Below, one piece after another: positions 43,351-52,005 of a DNA stretch of 64,000 nucleotides. The stretch lies in the NCBI GenBank assembly GCA_031376285.1, contig JANMDN010000038.1, positions 1-64,000 of the forward strand. Reading direction: 5' to 3'. Source of the stretch: JANMDN01 sp031376285. GTDB taxonomy: Bacteria; Actinomycetota; Thermoleophilia; Miltoncostaeales; Miltoncostaeaceae. Below the pieces are notes generated by a model that saw only the letters and a list, made by a program, of their open reading frames with translations, was not told the origin of the DNA and ran no database searches. Every line of letters starts with the position of its first letter. Position 1 is the first letter of the stretch. Made by a program: the position numbers and the translations under genes.

Positions 43351-43959
43351 ATGGCGAGCCCCACAGGCCGTCGCGCCGAGATTCTCGACTTCATCAGTCA
43401 CTACACCGGGCGTCACGGATACCCGCCCACCGTGCGTGAGATCGGCGTGGGCGTCGGCCTCTCCTCGCCCTCGACGGTCCATGCGCACCTCGCGCGTCTC
43501 GAGTCGGATGGACTCCTCAACCGCGATGCGACGAAGCCGCGAGCGATGCAAGTGTCCGCCGACGCGCCACCACCGCGGCCGCTCGGGAGCCTGCCCCTTT
43601 TGGGCGCTGTTGCCGCCGGCATGCCGCGCCTCGCCGACGAGAACGTCGAGGACTGGGTCGAGACGCCATTCAAGGCCGACTTCCTCCTGCGGGTCCGTGG
43701 CGACTCGATGATCGGAGCGGGAATGTTCGACGGCGACCTGCTGGCCGTGCGCCGAACGGCAACGGTGGACGACGGTGAGATCGCGGTCGCGCTTGTCGGC
43801 GACGAAGAGGCCACGGTGAAGCGAATCTTCCGCGAGCCTGATGGACTTCGCCTGCAGCCCGAAAACGATGCCTATGAGCCACTCATCACCGGCGACGTAC
43901 GCATTCTCGGACGGGTCGTCGGCGTCCTTCGCGGCCTCGGCCCCGGAGCCTGGCGCTAG
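43351..43959 (+). CDS. lexA: LexA repressor
   Basis: A 202-residue SOS repressor. The winged helix (RAEILDFISHYTGRHGYPPT) is followed by the autocleavage site in LLGAVAAGMP (Ala-Gly). The catalytic Ser is in RGDSMIGAGMFDGD and Lys in ATVKRIF. AAGGAG precedes the ATG at good spacing. The SOS box indicates autoregulation. Confidence 0.96.
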   Translation: MASPTGRRAEILDFISHYTGRHGYPPTVREIGVGVGLSSPSTVHAHLARLESDGLLNRDATKPRAMQVSADAPPPRPLGSLPLLGAVAAGMPRLADENVEDWVETPFKADFLLRVRGDSMIGAGMFDGDLLAVRRTATVDDGEIAVALVGDEEATVKRIFREPDGLRLQPENDAYEPLITGDVRILGRVVGVLRGLGPGAWR

Positions 43960-44091
43960 CTCCCGCCCGCGCGCGCGAGGGGCCACCCCGAACCACCACC
44001 CGGTTTCACGGTAGTCGACCATTTCATTCGGCGGGGGCGATCCGTGTGCCGCTTTTGTGCCAATACGGTCGCGGTGGCGGCTCCGGTTGGC

Positions 44092-44097
44092 TACGAT
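44092..44097 (+). promoter_or_regulatory. -10 element of rnpB
   Basis: TACGAT ends 6 nt before the first base of the P1 helix of the RNase P RNA. No clear -35 is visible. Confidence 0.5.
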
Positions 44098-44102
44098 CGG
44101 TG

Positions 44103-44441
<339 letters not shown>

Positions 44442-44442
44442 G

Positions 44443-44476
44443 GAAAACCCTGCCTCGTGCAGGGTTTTCTATTTCT
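44443..44476 (+). terminator. Rho-independent terminator of rnpB
   Basis: AAAACCCTGC/GCAGGGTTTT with loop CTCGT, followed by CTATTTC. Confidence 0.85.
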
Positions 44477-44576
44477 GGGTTAGCAGGTTGAGAGATGGGC
44501 ACGGCCGGCAAGTCGCTGTCCGCTCCCGGCAGCCCATCCACAGAAGCCGCCCGATATGATGCGATATGCTGCCCTC

Positions 44577-44840
44577 ATGAAGCGAACCACCGTCATGTTG
44601 CCGGAGGACACCGACGCGCGTCTTCGCCTCGAGGCGCGGCGGCGTGGTGTACCAATCGCTGTGGTTGTACGAGACGCGGTCGAGCATCACCTGCCGCCCC
44701 CGTCGCCTGGACGACGACCGGCATTCTTCGCGATCGGCGAGGAAGGTCCGGCTGATTCCGCCGAGCGCGTGGACGAGATTGTCCTTGAGGTCTTCAACAG
44801 ACGCCACCGCGACCGTCAGCGGCAGCGGCGCCCCGATTGA
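44577..44840 (+). CDS. Ribbon-helix-helix antitoxin (VapB-like)
   Basis: An 87-residue protein. KRTTVMLPEDTDARLRLEAR is a ribbon-helix-helix DNA-binding start, and the C-terminal charged tail would bind the toxin. ATG 44577 gives the standard fold; ATG 44556 is open upstream. Its stop overlaps the toxin start (TGATG), the usual toxin-antitoxin layout. Confidence 0.8.
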   Translation: MKRTTVMLPEDTDARLRLEARRRGVPIAVVVRDAVEHHLPPPSPGRRPAFFAIGEEGPADSAERVDEIVLEVFNRRHRDRQRQRRPD

Positions 44841-45253
44841 TGCTGATCGTCGACGCGGGCCCGCTTGTCGCCGCTGCATTGACGAGCGACCAGAACCACG
44901 AACGTTGTGTTTCCCTCCTCACGGGGTGGGGGTCGCTTCTCGTCGTACCAGCGCTTGTCGTTGCGGAGGTCGCGTACCTCCTTGGCGATCGAATCGGCCA
45001 AGATGCGGAACTCGCGTTTGCCCAGTCCCTCCGCGACGGCGACTTCCAGGTTGAACCGGTCGAACCCTCTGACTGGGCCCGCATCGCCGACCTCGTTGAT
45101 CAATACGGCGATCTACCCCTCGGAATTGCCGACGCATCCGTGGTTGCGACGTGCGAGCGCCTTGGCGCGGAAACGCTCGCGACCCTCGATCGTCGGCACT
45201 TCAGCGTTGTGCGCCCGCGTCACTGCCGGGCGCTGACACTGCTGCCGGAGTAG
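44840..45253 (+). CDS. PIN-domain toxin (VapC-like ribonuclease)
   Basis: A 137-residue PIN domain. The acidic metal-binding residues are Asp in LIVDAGPLVAA, Glu in ALVVAEVAYLL, Asp in GIADASVVATCERL and Asp in TLDRRHF. VapC toxins cleave initiator tRNA or rRNA loops. It is next to the RNase P RNA gene. Confidence 0.86.
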   Translation: MLIVDAGPLVAAALTSDQNHERCVSLLTGWGSLLVVPALVVAEVAYLLGDRIGQDAELAFAQSLRDGDFQVEPVEPSDWARIADLVDQYGDLPLGIADASVVATCERLGAETLATLDRRHFSVVRPRHCRALTLLPE

Positions 45254-45297
45254 TCGTCGAGAGCGATCATTGGGCCCCTGGGTAACGCGCCACGGGA

Positions 45298-46500
45298 TCA
45301 TGAACCTTCGAGGGCAAGAACCTTTTTCGCGTGCTCAGGGTCGGCCGCGAAACGGTGGGCAATGACCGCTGCCGCCGCGCTCCATGTCGTGTGCGCGACG
45401 CCGCAAGCTTCGAGGGTGCGCGCGCTCGTGTATTCGTAGAATCCCCAGCCCTGGCGCCCGTTCGCATCGTCGATCGCGCTCGCCAGGCGCGCCGCTGCGG
45501 CGACATCGCCTTGTCGGGCAAGGCCAGCGGCCGTCCAACCCGTCACCATCGGCCAAAGTCCCCCGTTGTGGAACTCGTAGGGCTCGTTTCGAAGACCAAA
45601 GGCATGGTAGGTCGCCACCTCGTCCCAGCCACTGTCACCGGGCGCGATTGGCGGCCAGTAGGCCGGAGTCAGGGCCGACCCCGTCTCCGACTCAACCCGC
45701 TCCAGGGCCTTCGCAACCTCAAGGCCATGCCCGAGATCCAGCATGAGCGCGAGCGCATTGGCAAGGCCGTCGAAGATCGTCGAATACCCACCCGGGTGAA
45801 AGCTCGCAACCCAATGCTCGGACGGCCCGCTCCGCACAAGCGCCGCGTCATACCCCGTCGGATGGTAGGCGCCACCTCCGGGCTGGTCGAGCCAGTAGTT
45901 CGTGCGAATCGCGGTCTCTACGCGGTCGGCCTCTCGGACGACGGCCTCGTCGCCCATGACCAGTTCGAGACCTCGGAGAGCCCAAAGTCGAAGGAGCTGG
46001 ACGTTCAAGATGTAGCCATGTAGTGGGTACTCATCCGCCCACGTCCCGCCGAGCGGCGTGTAGACGAGGCCCCGAAGGTTCATCTCCCACGCACCGAGCA
46101 GCCACAAGACTTTGCGGATTGCCGTCCGGTGCTCCTCGATTGTCGTGGGATCAAGGCGGCCCAGACAGGCGCATCCGACGAGGTACCAAATTGCCGCGTC
46201 GGAGCGTCCCGCGAGGCCGCCGTAGCTCACGCCGCCGCTCGACACATTGCTCGGAATCTCTCCGTGCCGACCCTGGTAACGGCGGAGCGTCGACAGTGTG
46301 CTCGCAAGTCCATCAATCAAACGACCGTCGCCGTCAAGAAGACCGGCGAGGCCGCAGATCACACTATCCCGAGCCCAGATCCGCCGATAGTTGGCGCGCT
46401 CAGTTGTCGACGCAAGAATGCCCTCCGAGACAACCGCGGCGCCCAGCACGTCGACGGCCCGGCGATACCCCTCGCCGAACTCCGCCGACGAGGTGCTCAC
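45298..46500 (-). CDS. Glycoside hydrolase, (alpha/alpha)6 barrel, GH100/amylo-glucosidase-like
   Basis: A 400-residue protein of the six-hairpin glycosidase fold. YRRIWARDSVICGLAGLL is near the N-terminus, with possible acid Asp. NEPYEFHNGGLWPMVTGW near residue 330 and the late HTTWSAAAAVIAHR resemble neutral/alkaline invertase (GH100). Amylo-alpha-1,6-glucosidase or GH63-type mannosylglycerate hydrolase cannot be excluded. No signal peptide, so it acts in the cytoplasm. GTG 46500 overlaps the permease stop as GTGA. Confidence 0.75.
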   Translation of the reverse strand: MSTSSAEFGEGYRRAVDVLGAAVVSEGILASTTERANYRRIWARDSVICGLAGLLDGDGRLIDGLASTLSTLRRYQGRHGEIPSNVSSGGVSYGGLAGRSDAAIWYLVGCACLGRLDPTTIEEHRTAIRKVLWLLGAWEMNLRGLVYTPLGGTWADEYPLHGYILNVQLLRLWALRGLELVMGDEAVVREADRVETAIRTNYWLDQPGGGAYHPTGYDAALVRSGPSEHWVASFHPGGYSTIFDGLANALALMLDLGHGLEVAKALERVESETGSALTPAYWPPIAPGDSGWDEVATYHAFGLRNEPYEFHNGGLWPMVTGWTAAGLARQGDVAAAARLASAIDDANGRQGWGFYEYTSARTLEACGVAHTTWSAAAAVIAHRFAADPEHAKKVLALEGS

Positions 46501-47327
46501 CCCTTGAGTCCAGACGACGCGACGCCGCGCACGAACTGGCGCTGGAAGATCACGAACACGATGAGGAGCGGGATGGTCATGATCGTTGCAAAAGCCATGA
46601 TCGCGCTCCAGTCGACCGGCGCTTGCCCCTGGAACTCCGAGATCCCGAGCGGAAGGGTTCGAACGTCGGGACCCTGAGTCACAAGGACCGGCCAGAGGAG
46701 TTCGCCCCAGGCGAAGAGAAAGGACAGGATCGCGCATGTGGCGTACGCGGGCTTTGCGAGCGGAGCGACGATCTCAAGGAACGTCCGCAACGGACGAGCT
46801 CCGTCCACGCGCGCGGCCTCCTCGAGTTCCTTCGGCATCCCGAGAAAGAACGTATAGAAGAGGTACGTGAAGAATGGGCTGGCGATGAAGGGGAGGATCT
46901 GCACGTAGTACGTGTTGTTCCATCCGAGCTTCGAAACGAGATAGAAGAGCGGAATCGCCACCGCCTGAAACGGAATGATTGTCAGTGCCACGATCAACGC
47001 AACCAAGACACCCCGGCCTCGAAAGCGCATCCGAGCGAGGGCGTAGCCCATCAAGCTATTGACCACCATGCCCGCTACGACAATCGGGACTACCACGATG
47101 AGCGAGTTGAGGAAGAGATGCCAGACGTCGGCGCGCTCGACGGCCGCACGGAAACCATGCATTGTCGGGTTCGTTGGCACGAGCGCTCGCCACGAACTCC
47201 CGTCGTCGATCACGGCCCGTTCGGTCTTGAACGCGCTCACCAACATGAAGACCAGCGGGATGAGAAAGAAGATCGCAAATCCCACCATCACCGTGTAGGT
47301 CACCCACGTCCGGCCGCGACGTTTCAC
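46497..47327 (-). CDS. Sugar ABC transporter permease (MalG/UgpE type)
   Basis: A 276-residue permease of carbohydrate class 1. The first helix is VMVGFAIFFLIPLVFMLVSAF and the EAA loop is ELEEAARVDGARPLRTF. GTG 47327 overlaps the partner permease by 4 bp. Confidence 0.93.
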   Translation of the reverse strand: MKRRGRTWVTYTVMVGFAIFFLIPLVFMLVSAFKTERAVIDDGSSWRALVPTNPTMHGFRAAVERADVWHLFLNSLIVVVPIVVAGMVVNSLMGYALARMRFRGRGVLVALIVALTIIPFQAVAIPLFYLVSKLGWNNTYYVQILPFIASPFFTYLFYTFFLGMPKELEEAARVDGARPLRTFLEIVAPLAKPAYATCAILSFLFAWGELLWPVLVTQGPDVRTLPLGISEFQGQAPVDWSAIMAFATIMTIPLLIVFVIFQRQFVRGVASSGLKG

Positions 47328-48292
47328 TTGACCTCCCGATCTTCGCGAATCACCAGTCGTGAAAGCAATGTGATCGTGAGCACGATCAGGAAGAACACCA
47401 CCGCGATCGCGGATGACCGACCGATGGCGCCAGTTGCCCAGCCCTGTTGCACCGCTTGGACCATCATCGTTTGCGTGCTGTCGAGCGGCCCACCTCGAAG
47501 GGTTGGGATCGCCCAGACCTGATCGAAGAGACGGAACGCGAGGATGGTCGTGATGGTCGCGACGAAGAGCAGCGTGTTGCGAAGCTGAGGCACCGTAATG
47601 TGGCGGAAAATTTGCCAGGGCGACGCGCCGTCCACATCGGCCGCTTCGTAGAGAGATCGTGGAATCGCCTGCAGCCCCGCAAGGATGATCACCATCTGGA
47701 ATCCGACGCCCTGCCACATCGACAGGATGATGACCGAGAGCAGCGCGGTCGACGATGAGTCGAGCCAGTCTGGATGAACGGTGCCGAAGGTCACGACCTT
47801 CAACACGCCGTTGATCAGGCCGTCGTCAGGCTGGTAGAGGAGACTCCACACCGTCGCGGTGGCGGCCATCACGGTGACCACGGGGGCGAAGTAAATCGTT
47901 CGGAAGACGATCATCCCCCGGAGACGTTGATTTACGAGCACCGCGAGAAGAAGCGCCAAGGCCGTCTGGACCGGGACGACGATAAGGACAAAGACGGCGT
48001 TGTTCAGAACGGCCCGCCGAAAGACCTCGTCGGAGAAGAGTTCGGTGTAGTTCTCGAAGCCGATCCACCGGGTCTTCAGCGGAGAGAGCAGCCGGAGGTT
48101 CGTGAACGACGAAACCAAGGCCATCCCGAATGGGACGACCAGGAACGCCGTAAGGAGGATGATGCCCGGAGCCGAGAAGAGCCATGCAGCAAGGGACTCT
48201 CGACGCCGGGCACCAGCCAAGCGAGCACCGCCGCCGGGAGGGGCGGCAGCGGTGCTCAAGACGGCACCCTCGTCAGCGGTGCCAGTCGACAT
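47324..48292 (-). CDS. Sugar ABC transporter permease (MalF/UgpA type)
   Basis: A 322-residue permease. It has a 35-residue cytoplasmic start, first helix AAWLFSAPGIILLTAFLVVP, and EAA loop SLYEAADVDGASPWQIFRH. ATG 48292 lies one base after the binding protein stop. Confidence 0.93.
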   Translation of the reverse strand: MSTGTADEGAVLSTAAAPPGGGARLAGARRRESLAAWLFSAPGIILLTAFLVVPFGMALVSSFTNLRLLSPLKTRWIGFENYTELFSDEVFRRAVLNNAVFVLIVVPVQTALALLLAVLVNQRLRGMIVFRTIYFAPVVTVMAATATVWSLLYQPDDGLINGVLKVVTFGTVHPDWLDSSSTALLSVIILSMWQGVGFQMVIILAGLQAIPRSLYEAADVDGASPWQIFRHITVPQLRNTLLFVATITTILAFRLFDQVWAIPTLRGGPLDSTQTMMVQAVQQGWATGAIGRSSAIAVVFFLIVLTITLLSRLVIREDREVK

Positions 48293-48293
48293 G

Positions 48294-49610
48294 TCAGCCT
48301 TGGACGGGGTAGCCGTCGTTTGACTTGATGTCCTTGTCGATCGTCGACACCGCGGCGTCGAGGGCCTGCTTGACGTTCTTGCCCTTGGAGATGTCCTGGA
48401 TCGCCTTCGCGAACGCGGTCGTGATCGCCGGGTAGGCGGGCGTCTGCGGGCGGGGCACCGAGATCGAGCTGAGCTGCTTAGCGTAGATCTCGAGCGGTCC
48501 GCCTGGCTTGAAGTTCTTCGAGAGAGCGATCGAGGAGCGCGTTGCGGGAACGGCGCCGTTGGCATCCGTGATCGCGACGATCTGCTCGGGCTGCATGAGG
48601 TACTCGATGAACTTCCAAGATGCGTCAGGGTCCGCCGTGGCCTTGGTGATACCCCAGTTCCACGAGCCCTGGCCGGTCTTGGAACCCTTACCGAAGTTCG
48701 GCAGGGGGAGTACCGCGAGGTCGCCCTTGAGCGCCTTCTTGTAGTCGTTGAACATCCAGTGACCAACCCATGAGATCGCGGTCTTTCCGGTCTGGAAGTT
48801 CGTGTTGGTCTTCTTGCTCAGGTCGACGAGCTTGTCGTTGAACCAGCCCTGCATCGTCGTAAGCGCCTTGACGCTGGCCGGGCTGTTGAGCACACCCTTG
48901 GCAGACGTGTAGTCAGTGCGGTTGATGAGGTCACCTCCCGCCGACTGGATGATCGGTGAGAAGCCGTAGGTGTACCACTCGCCCACGCCGTACTCGATCT
49001 TCATGTCAAGCGGTGTCTTGTAGCCCGCTGCCTTGAGTTTCTTGAGGCCGGCCGTGAACTCGGCCGCGGTCCACGGCTTCGCAAGCGTCGGGAGGCGGAC
49101 CTTGGCCTTCTTGAGCGCCTTCTTGCTGGCGTAAAGGCCGAGGCCGGAGTCAAACGTTCCCACTCCGTAGAACTTCCCGGCGTACGTGCCCTGCTTGGCG
49201 ATCGACGGCAGCAGGTCGGCCTTGAGCGCGGCGGGAACGCAGCCGTCGATCGACAGAACGTTGCCCGACCAAGCGTAGTTGTAGACATTCGGGCCGTCGA
49301 AGTCGAGCACGTCTGGAAGGTTCCCCGCCGCCGCGGCCGCCTTGACCTGGTCGTTATAGGTCCCCTCGGGGAGGAGCTTCAGGTCGACCTTGACCTGACT
49401 CTGGCTCGCGTTGAAGGCATCGACCTGCTTTTGGAGCGTGTCGCGCTCCGCACCTGTTCCGGAATGGAACCAGGCGCTGATCGTCTTCGTTCCGTCAATC
49501 TTGTTGTCACAGTTCGCCGTGGCTGCGGAAGCCGTAAGCGGAACCGCCCCTGCGACAGCCAGTGCACTTACGGTGAGCACCTGGCGAATGGTCCTGCGTG
49601 TCGTTGGCAC
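48294..49610 (-). CDS. Sugar ABC transporter solute-binding protein (family 1)
   Basis: A 438-residue exported SBP_bac_1 protein. The signal peptide is about residues 8-29 (QVLTVSALAVAGAVPLTASA), with no lipobox cysteine. TISAWFHSGTGAERDTLQKQ starts the mature fold, and GQGSWNWGITK and ADPDASWKFIEYLM are typical of the family. AGGGGG precedes GTG 49610. Confidence 0.92.
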   Translation of the reverse strand: MPTTRRTIRQVLTVSALAVAGAVPLTASAATANCDNKIDGTKTISAWFHSGTGAERDTLQKQVDAFNASQSQVKVDLKLLPEGTYNDQVKAAAAAGNLPDVLDFDGPNVYNYAWSGNVLSIDGCVPAALKADLLPSIAKQGTYAGKFYGVGTFDSGLGLYASKKALKKAKVRLPTLAKPWTAAEFTAGLKKLKAAGYKTPLDMKIEYGVGEWYTYGFSPIIQSAGGDLINRTDYTSAKGVLNSPASVKALTTMQGWFNDKLVDLSKKTNTNFQTGKTAISWVGHWMFNDYKKALKGDLAVLPLPNFGKGSKTGQGSWNWGITKATADPDASWKFIEYLMQPEQIVAITDANGAVPATRSSIALSKNFKPGGPLEIYAKQLSSISVPRPQTPAYPAITTAFAKAIQDISKGKNVKQALDAAVSTIDKDIKSNDGYPVQG

Positions 49611-49615
49611 CGTGG

Positions 49616-50659
49616 TTATCCCCCTGTTCGGTCGTGCGTTGTGAGGTCTGCCATCGGGCGAGGCAGGCTACGGCCTGCCAAGCGCTCGACGGCGTGTCGG
49701 TAGAGGTCATTTCGGGAGACGCCGACCCGAATATGGCCGACGTGCTGGAGTTTGTGTTCGGCGGCTGCCATCCCGGCGAGCACGGCGATGTCGATCGACT
49801 GGCCGTCGATGAGTGCGAGGAGTAGGCCCGCCCAGAGCGCGTCACCCGCGCCGGTAACATCGACGACCGGGACCGGAACCGCCTGAAAATGGGTCTCGAC
49901 TCCGGCGCCGTCCACGAGGAGTACGCCCGCCCGTCCCATCGAGATCACGACGCGTCGTGCGCCCCAGTCGAGAAAGCGCCGCGCATATTCCCCGGGTTGA
50001 AGGCCGGGACCGAAGATCCGGGCGCAATCGTCGAGCGACGGCTTGGTGAGATCGACGAATGCGAACGCGTCGCGAAGCACCTGCTGGGCATCCTCGGTAC
50101 GCCGACGCCAGACGATCGGGTGATAGTTCGGATCGAGCGAAACGAGGGCACCCGCGGCAGCCGCGCGGCGAAAGGCGTCGAGCACCGTTGTTCGCGTGGG
50201 CTCGAGCGAGAGTGCAAACGCCGATGAATGCACCACGCGGACGCCGTCGAGGGACGGAAGCATCGCTGGCTCGAGATTGCGGTCGGCCCCCCGGTACGGG
50301 AGGAAGTCGGGCGTTCCGGTCTGGCGCGTCACGGCGATAAGCGATGTCGGTTCGATTGGGTCGCAGGACACGTGCGAGACATCGACGCCGGCGCCTTCGA
50401 GGCTCCGCCGGACCGCGACGCCGAATCCATCGTCGCCGACGCGCGCGACAAGCGCCGATCGTCCCCCGAGCCGCGCGACGTTCAGCGCGACGTTTGCCAC
50501 CTCTCCACCAAGGTGACGACGAAACGCGTCGACATCCGCCAGCGTCTCCGCTGATTGATCCGAGATCAGGTCGACGGCAACTTCGCCGACGGCGAGGACG
50601 TCGACTGCGACGGGAAGCAACAGGTTGGAAGCGCTTCCATTTTGGAGCGTGGAAATCAT
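49616..50659 (-). CDS. PfkB-family sugar kinase (fructokinase-like)
   Basis: A 347-residue ribokinase-fold kinase. Motifs are GEVAVDLI, GGEVANVALNVARLGG and catalytic DVTGAGDALWAGLLLALI. The first residues include NGSAS, encoded by an operator palindrome (50626-50639). In this operon it could phosphorylate fructose released by the hydrolase (inference). ATG 50659 overlaps the lacI-type stop as ATGA. Confidence 0.87.
   Translation of the reverse strand: MISTLQNGSASNLLLPVAVDVLAVGEVAVDLISDQSAETLADVDAFRRHLGGEVANVALNVARLGGRSALVARVGDDGFGVAVRRSLEGAGVDVSHVSCDPIEPTSLIAVTRQTGTPDFLPYRGADRNLEPAMLPSLDGVRVVHSSAFALSLEPTRTTVLDAFRRAAAAGALVSLDPNYHPIVWRRRTEDAQQVLRDAFAFVDLTKPSLDDCARIFGPGLQPGEYARRFLDWGARRVVISMGRAGVLLVDGAGVETHFQAVPVPVVDVTGAGDALWAGLLLALIDGQSIDIAVLAGMAAAEHKLQHVGHIRVGVSRNDLYRHAVERLAGRSLPRPMADLTTHDRTGG
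50626..50639. promoter_or_regulatory. LacI-family operator (inside pfkB-like gene)
   Basis: TGGAAGCGCTTCCA, a perfect 14-bp palindrome of the type bound by LacI-family repressors. It is identical to 51685-51698 and lies at codons 7-11 of the kinase gene. Confidence 0.7.
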
Positions 50660-51702
50660 CGGGTGGGCGCTGCCGTCGTCCGCCGAATGATCAGCTTGAG
50701 GTCGAGGAGCTCAGCCGCGGGCTGGGTGGGCTCGCCCGCAAGCGCCCGGAGAATCAAATCTGCTCCCGCCCGCCCACTCGCTTCGAGCGGCTGGCGAACG
50801 GTGGTAAGTCCCACATACGGCGCGACCTCGATGTCATCGAAGCCGACAACAGACAGGTCCTCGGGGACGCGAAGTCCGGCGAGGCCAGCGGCCTCGAGGA
50901 CGCCGAGCGCCTGAGTGTCGGTCGCGGCGAAGATGGCGGTGGGCGGATCTGCCAGGCCGAGCAGCTCGTCGGTGAGACGATGCGCGACGTCACGCCCGTG
51001 GGGACCAAGGCGAGTCAGCGCTGGATCGGGTGCGATGGATTGGGCAGCGAGTTCTGCGATGTGCCCGCGCCGTCGATCAGCGCTCGCGGTGAACCCGAAG
51101 AGGTTGATCTCCGGATCGCCGACGAAGCCAATCCGGCGGTGTCCGAGATCGAGAAGATGCCGCGTGGCGAGTCGGCCACCCTCCACGTTGTCGATGACGA
51201 CGCTTGGAAACGCCGGGTGGGCGACGTCCACCATGACGACCGGCACGTCAGCACGCTGGAAGCGGGCTGCCTCAGCCTCGGCGAGCGGGAGGGAAAGGAT
51301 GATTACCCCGTCGGCTCTCCCCCCGCGCGCCAACGCGTCGAGGTGCTCGTCGCGCTGCTGTTCGGTCAGAACGGAACAGAGCGTGAACTCGTAGTCGCTC
51401 TCGGCAAGACCGTCCATCAATCCCCGGAGCCGTTCGACAAAGGATGGGTTGGTGAAGTAGGGGACGACCGCGGCGACGGTCATCGTGCGCCCGAGCGACA
51501 GTCGGCGGGCGATCTGGCTCGGACGGTAGTCGAGCTCGTCGATGACGGCGAGGACCTGGCTGCGGGTCTCCTGGCGCACGAGCGGGCTTCCGTTGAGCAC
51601 TCGCGAAACCGTCCCGACGCCGACGCCCGCCCGAGCGGCGACATCGGAGATGGTGACGGGTCGGGTCGTCTCAGGGCGGGGTCGTGGAAGCGCTTCCATC
51701 AC
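50656..51702 (-). CDS. LacI-family transcriptional regulator
   Basis: A 348-residue repressor. The LacI helix-turn-helix is VTISDVAARAGVGVGTVSRVLNG, then the hinge YRPSQIARRLSLGRT and a periplasmic-binding-like sensor domain (GFDDIEVAPYVGLTTVRQP). It is first in its own operon. GTG 51702 is 7 nt after the -10 TAGCGT, giving a leaderless transcript; ATG 51699 is next to it. Confidence 0.92.
   Translation of the reverse strand: MMEALPRPRPETTRPVTISDVAARAGVGVGTVSRVLNGSPLVRQETRSQVLAVIDELDYRPSQIARRLSLGRTMTVAAVVPYFTNPSFVERLRGLMDGLAESDYEFTLCSVLTEQQRDEHLDALARGGRADGVIILSLPLAEAEAARFQRADVPVVMVDVAHPAFPSVVIDNVEGGRLATRHLLDLGHRRIGFVGDPEINLFGFTASADRRRGHIAELAAQSIAPDPALTRLGPHGRDVAHRLTDELLGLADPPTAIFAATDTQALGVLEAAGLAGLRVPEDLSVVGFDDIEVAPYVGLTTVRQPLEASGRAGADLILRALAGEPTQPAAELLDLKLIIRRTTAAPTR
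51685..51698. promoter_or_regulatory. LacI-family operator at the lacI-type gene start
   Basis: TGGAAGCGCTTCCA at about +5 to +18 of the predicted transcript, covering codons 2-6. It is identical to 50626-50639. Binding here would block the promoter, so the regulator probably controls itself. Confidence 0.78.
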
Positions 51703-51709
51703 CTGCCAA

Positions 51710-51739
51710 ACGCTACAGGCCGACCGACTGTTGTGTCAA
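51710..51739 (-). promoter_or_regulatory. Sigma-70-type promoter of the sugar operon
   Basis: On the minus strand, consensus -35 TTGACA (51734-51739) and -10 TAGCGT (51710-51715) are 18 bp apart. The predicted start of transcription is at the GTG start codon. Confidence 0.7.
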
Positions 51740-51769
51740 TCGCTACAAACAGCGGTTACAAACGCGTCG

Positions 51770-51943
51770 CTACCCGCGCGCGTCGATGGCGAGCGAGGCC
51801 AGGATGATCGCCATCATCACCACCACACCGAGCGTCAGACCTGCGCCCAAGCGGGCTCCGGAGGCCCACGCGATGGCGGTGGCGCCCGAAGCGGCGACGA
51901 TGGCCACGAGCCAGGCGACAAGATCGTGAGAGCGCGGCGTCAC
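51770..51943 (-). CDS. Small membrane protein, 57 aa
   Basis: A GTG-started minus-strand ORF with two predicted helices, about residues 9-29 (VAWLVAIVAASGATAIAWAS) and 33-53 (LTLGVVVMMAIILASLAI). It lies upstream of the LacI-type gene, on the same strand. It is probably a real small gene of unknown role. Confidence 0.6.
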   Translation of the reverse strand: MTPRSHDLVAWLVAIVAASGATAIAWASGARLGAGLTLGVVVMMAIILASLAIDARG

Positions 51944-52005
51944 AGCGGTTGTCTACCGGTCGGGTGAGGTCCCGTCAACGTACTGTGGCTGTGAGACTCT
52001 GCGCG

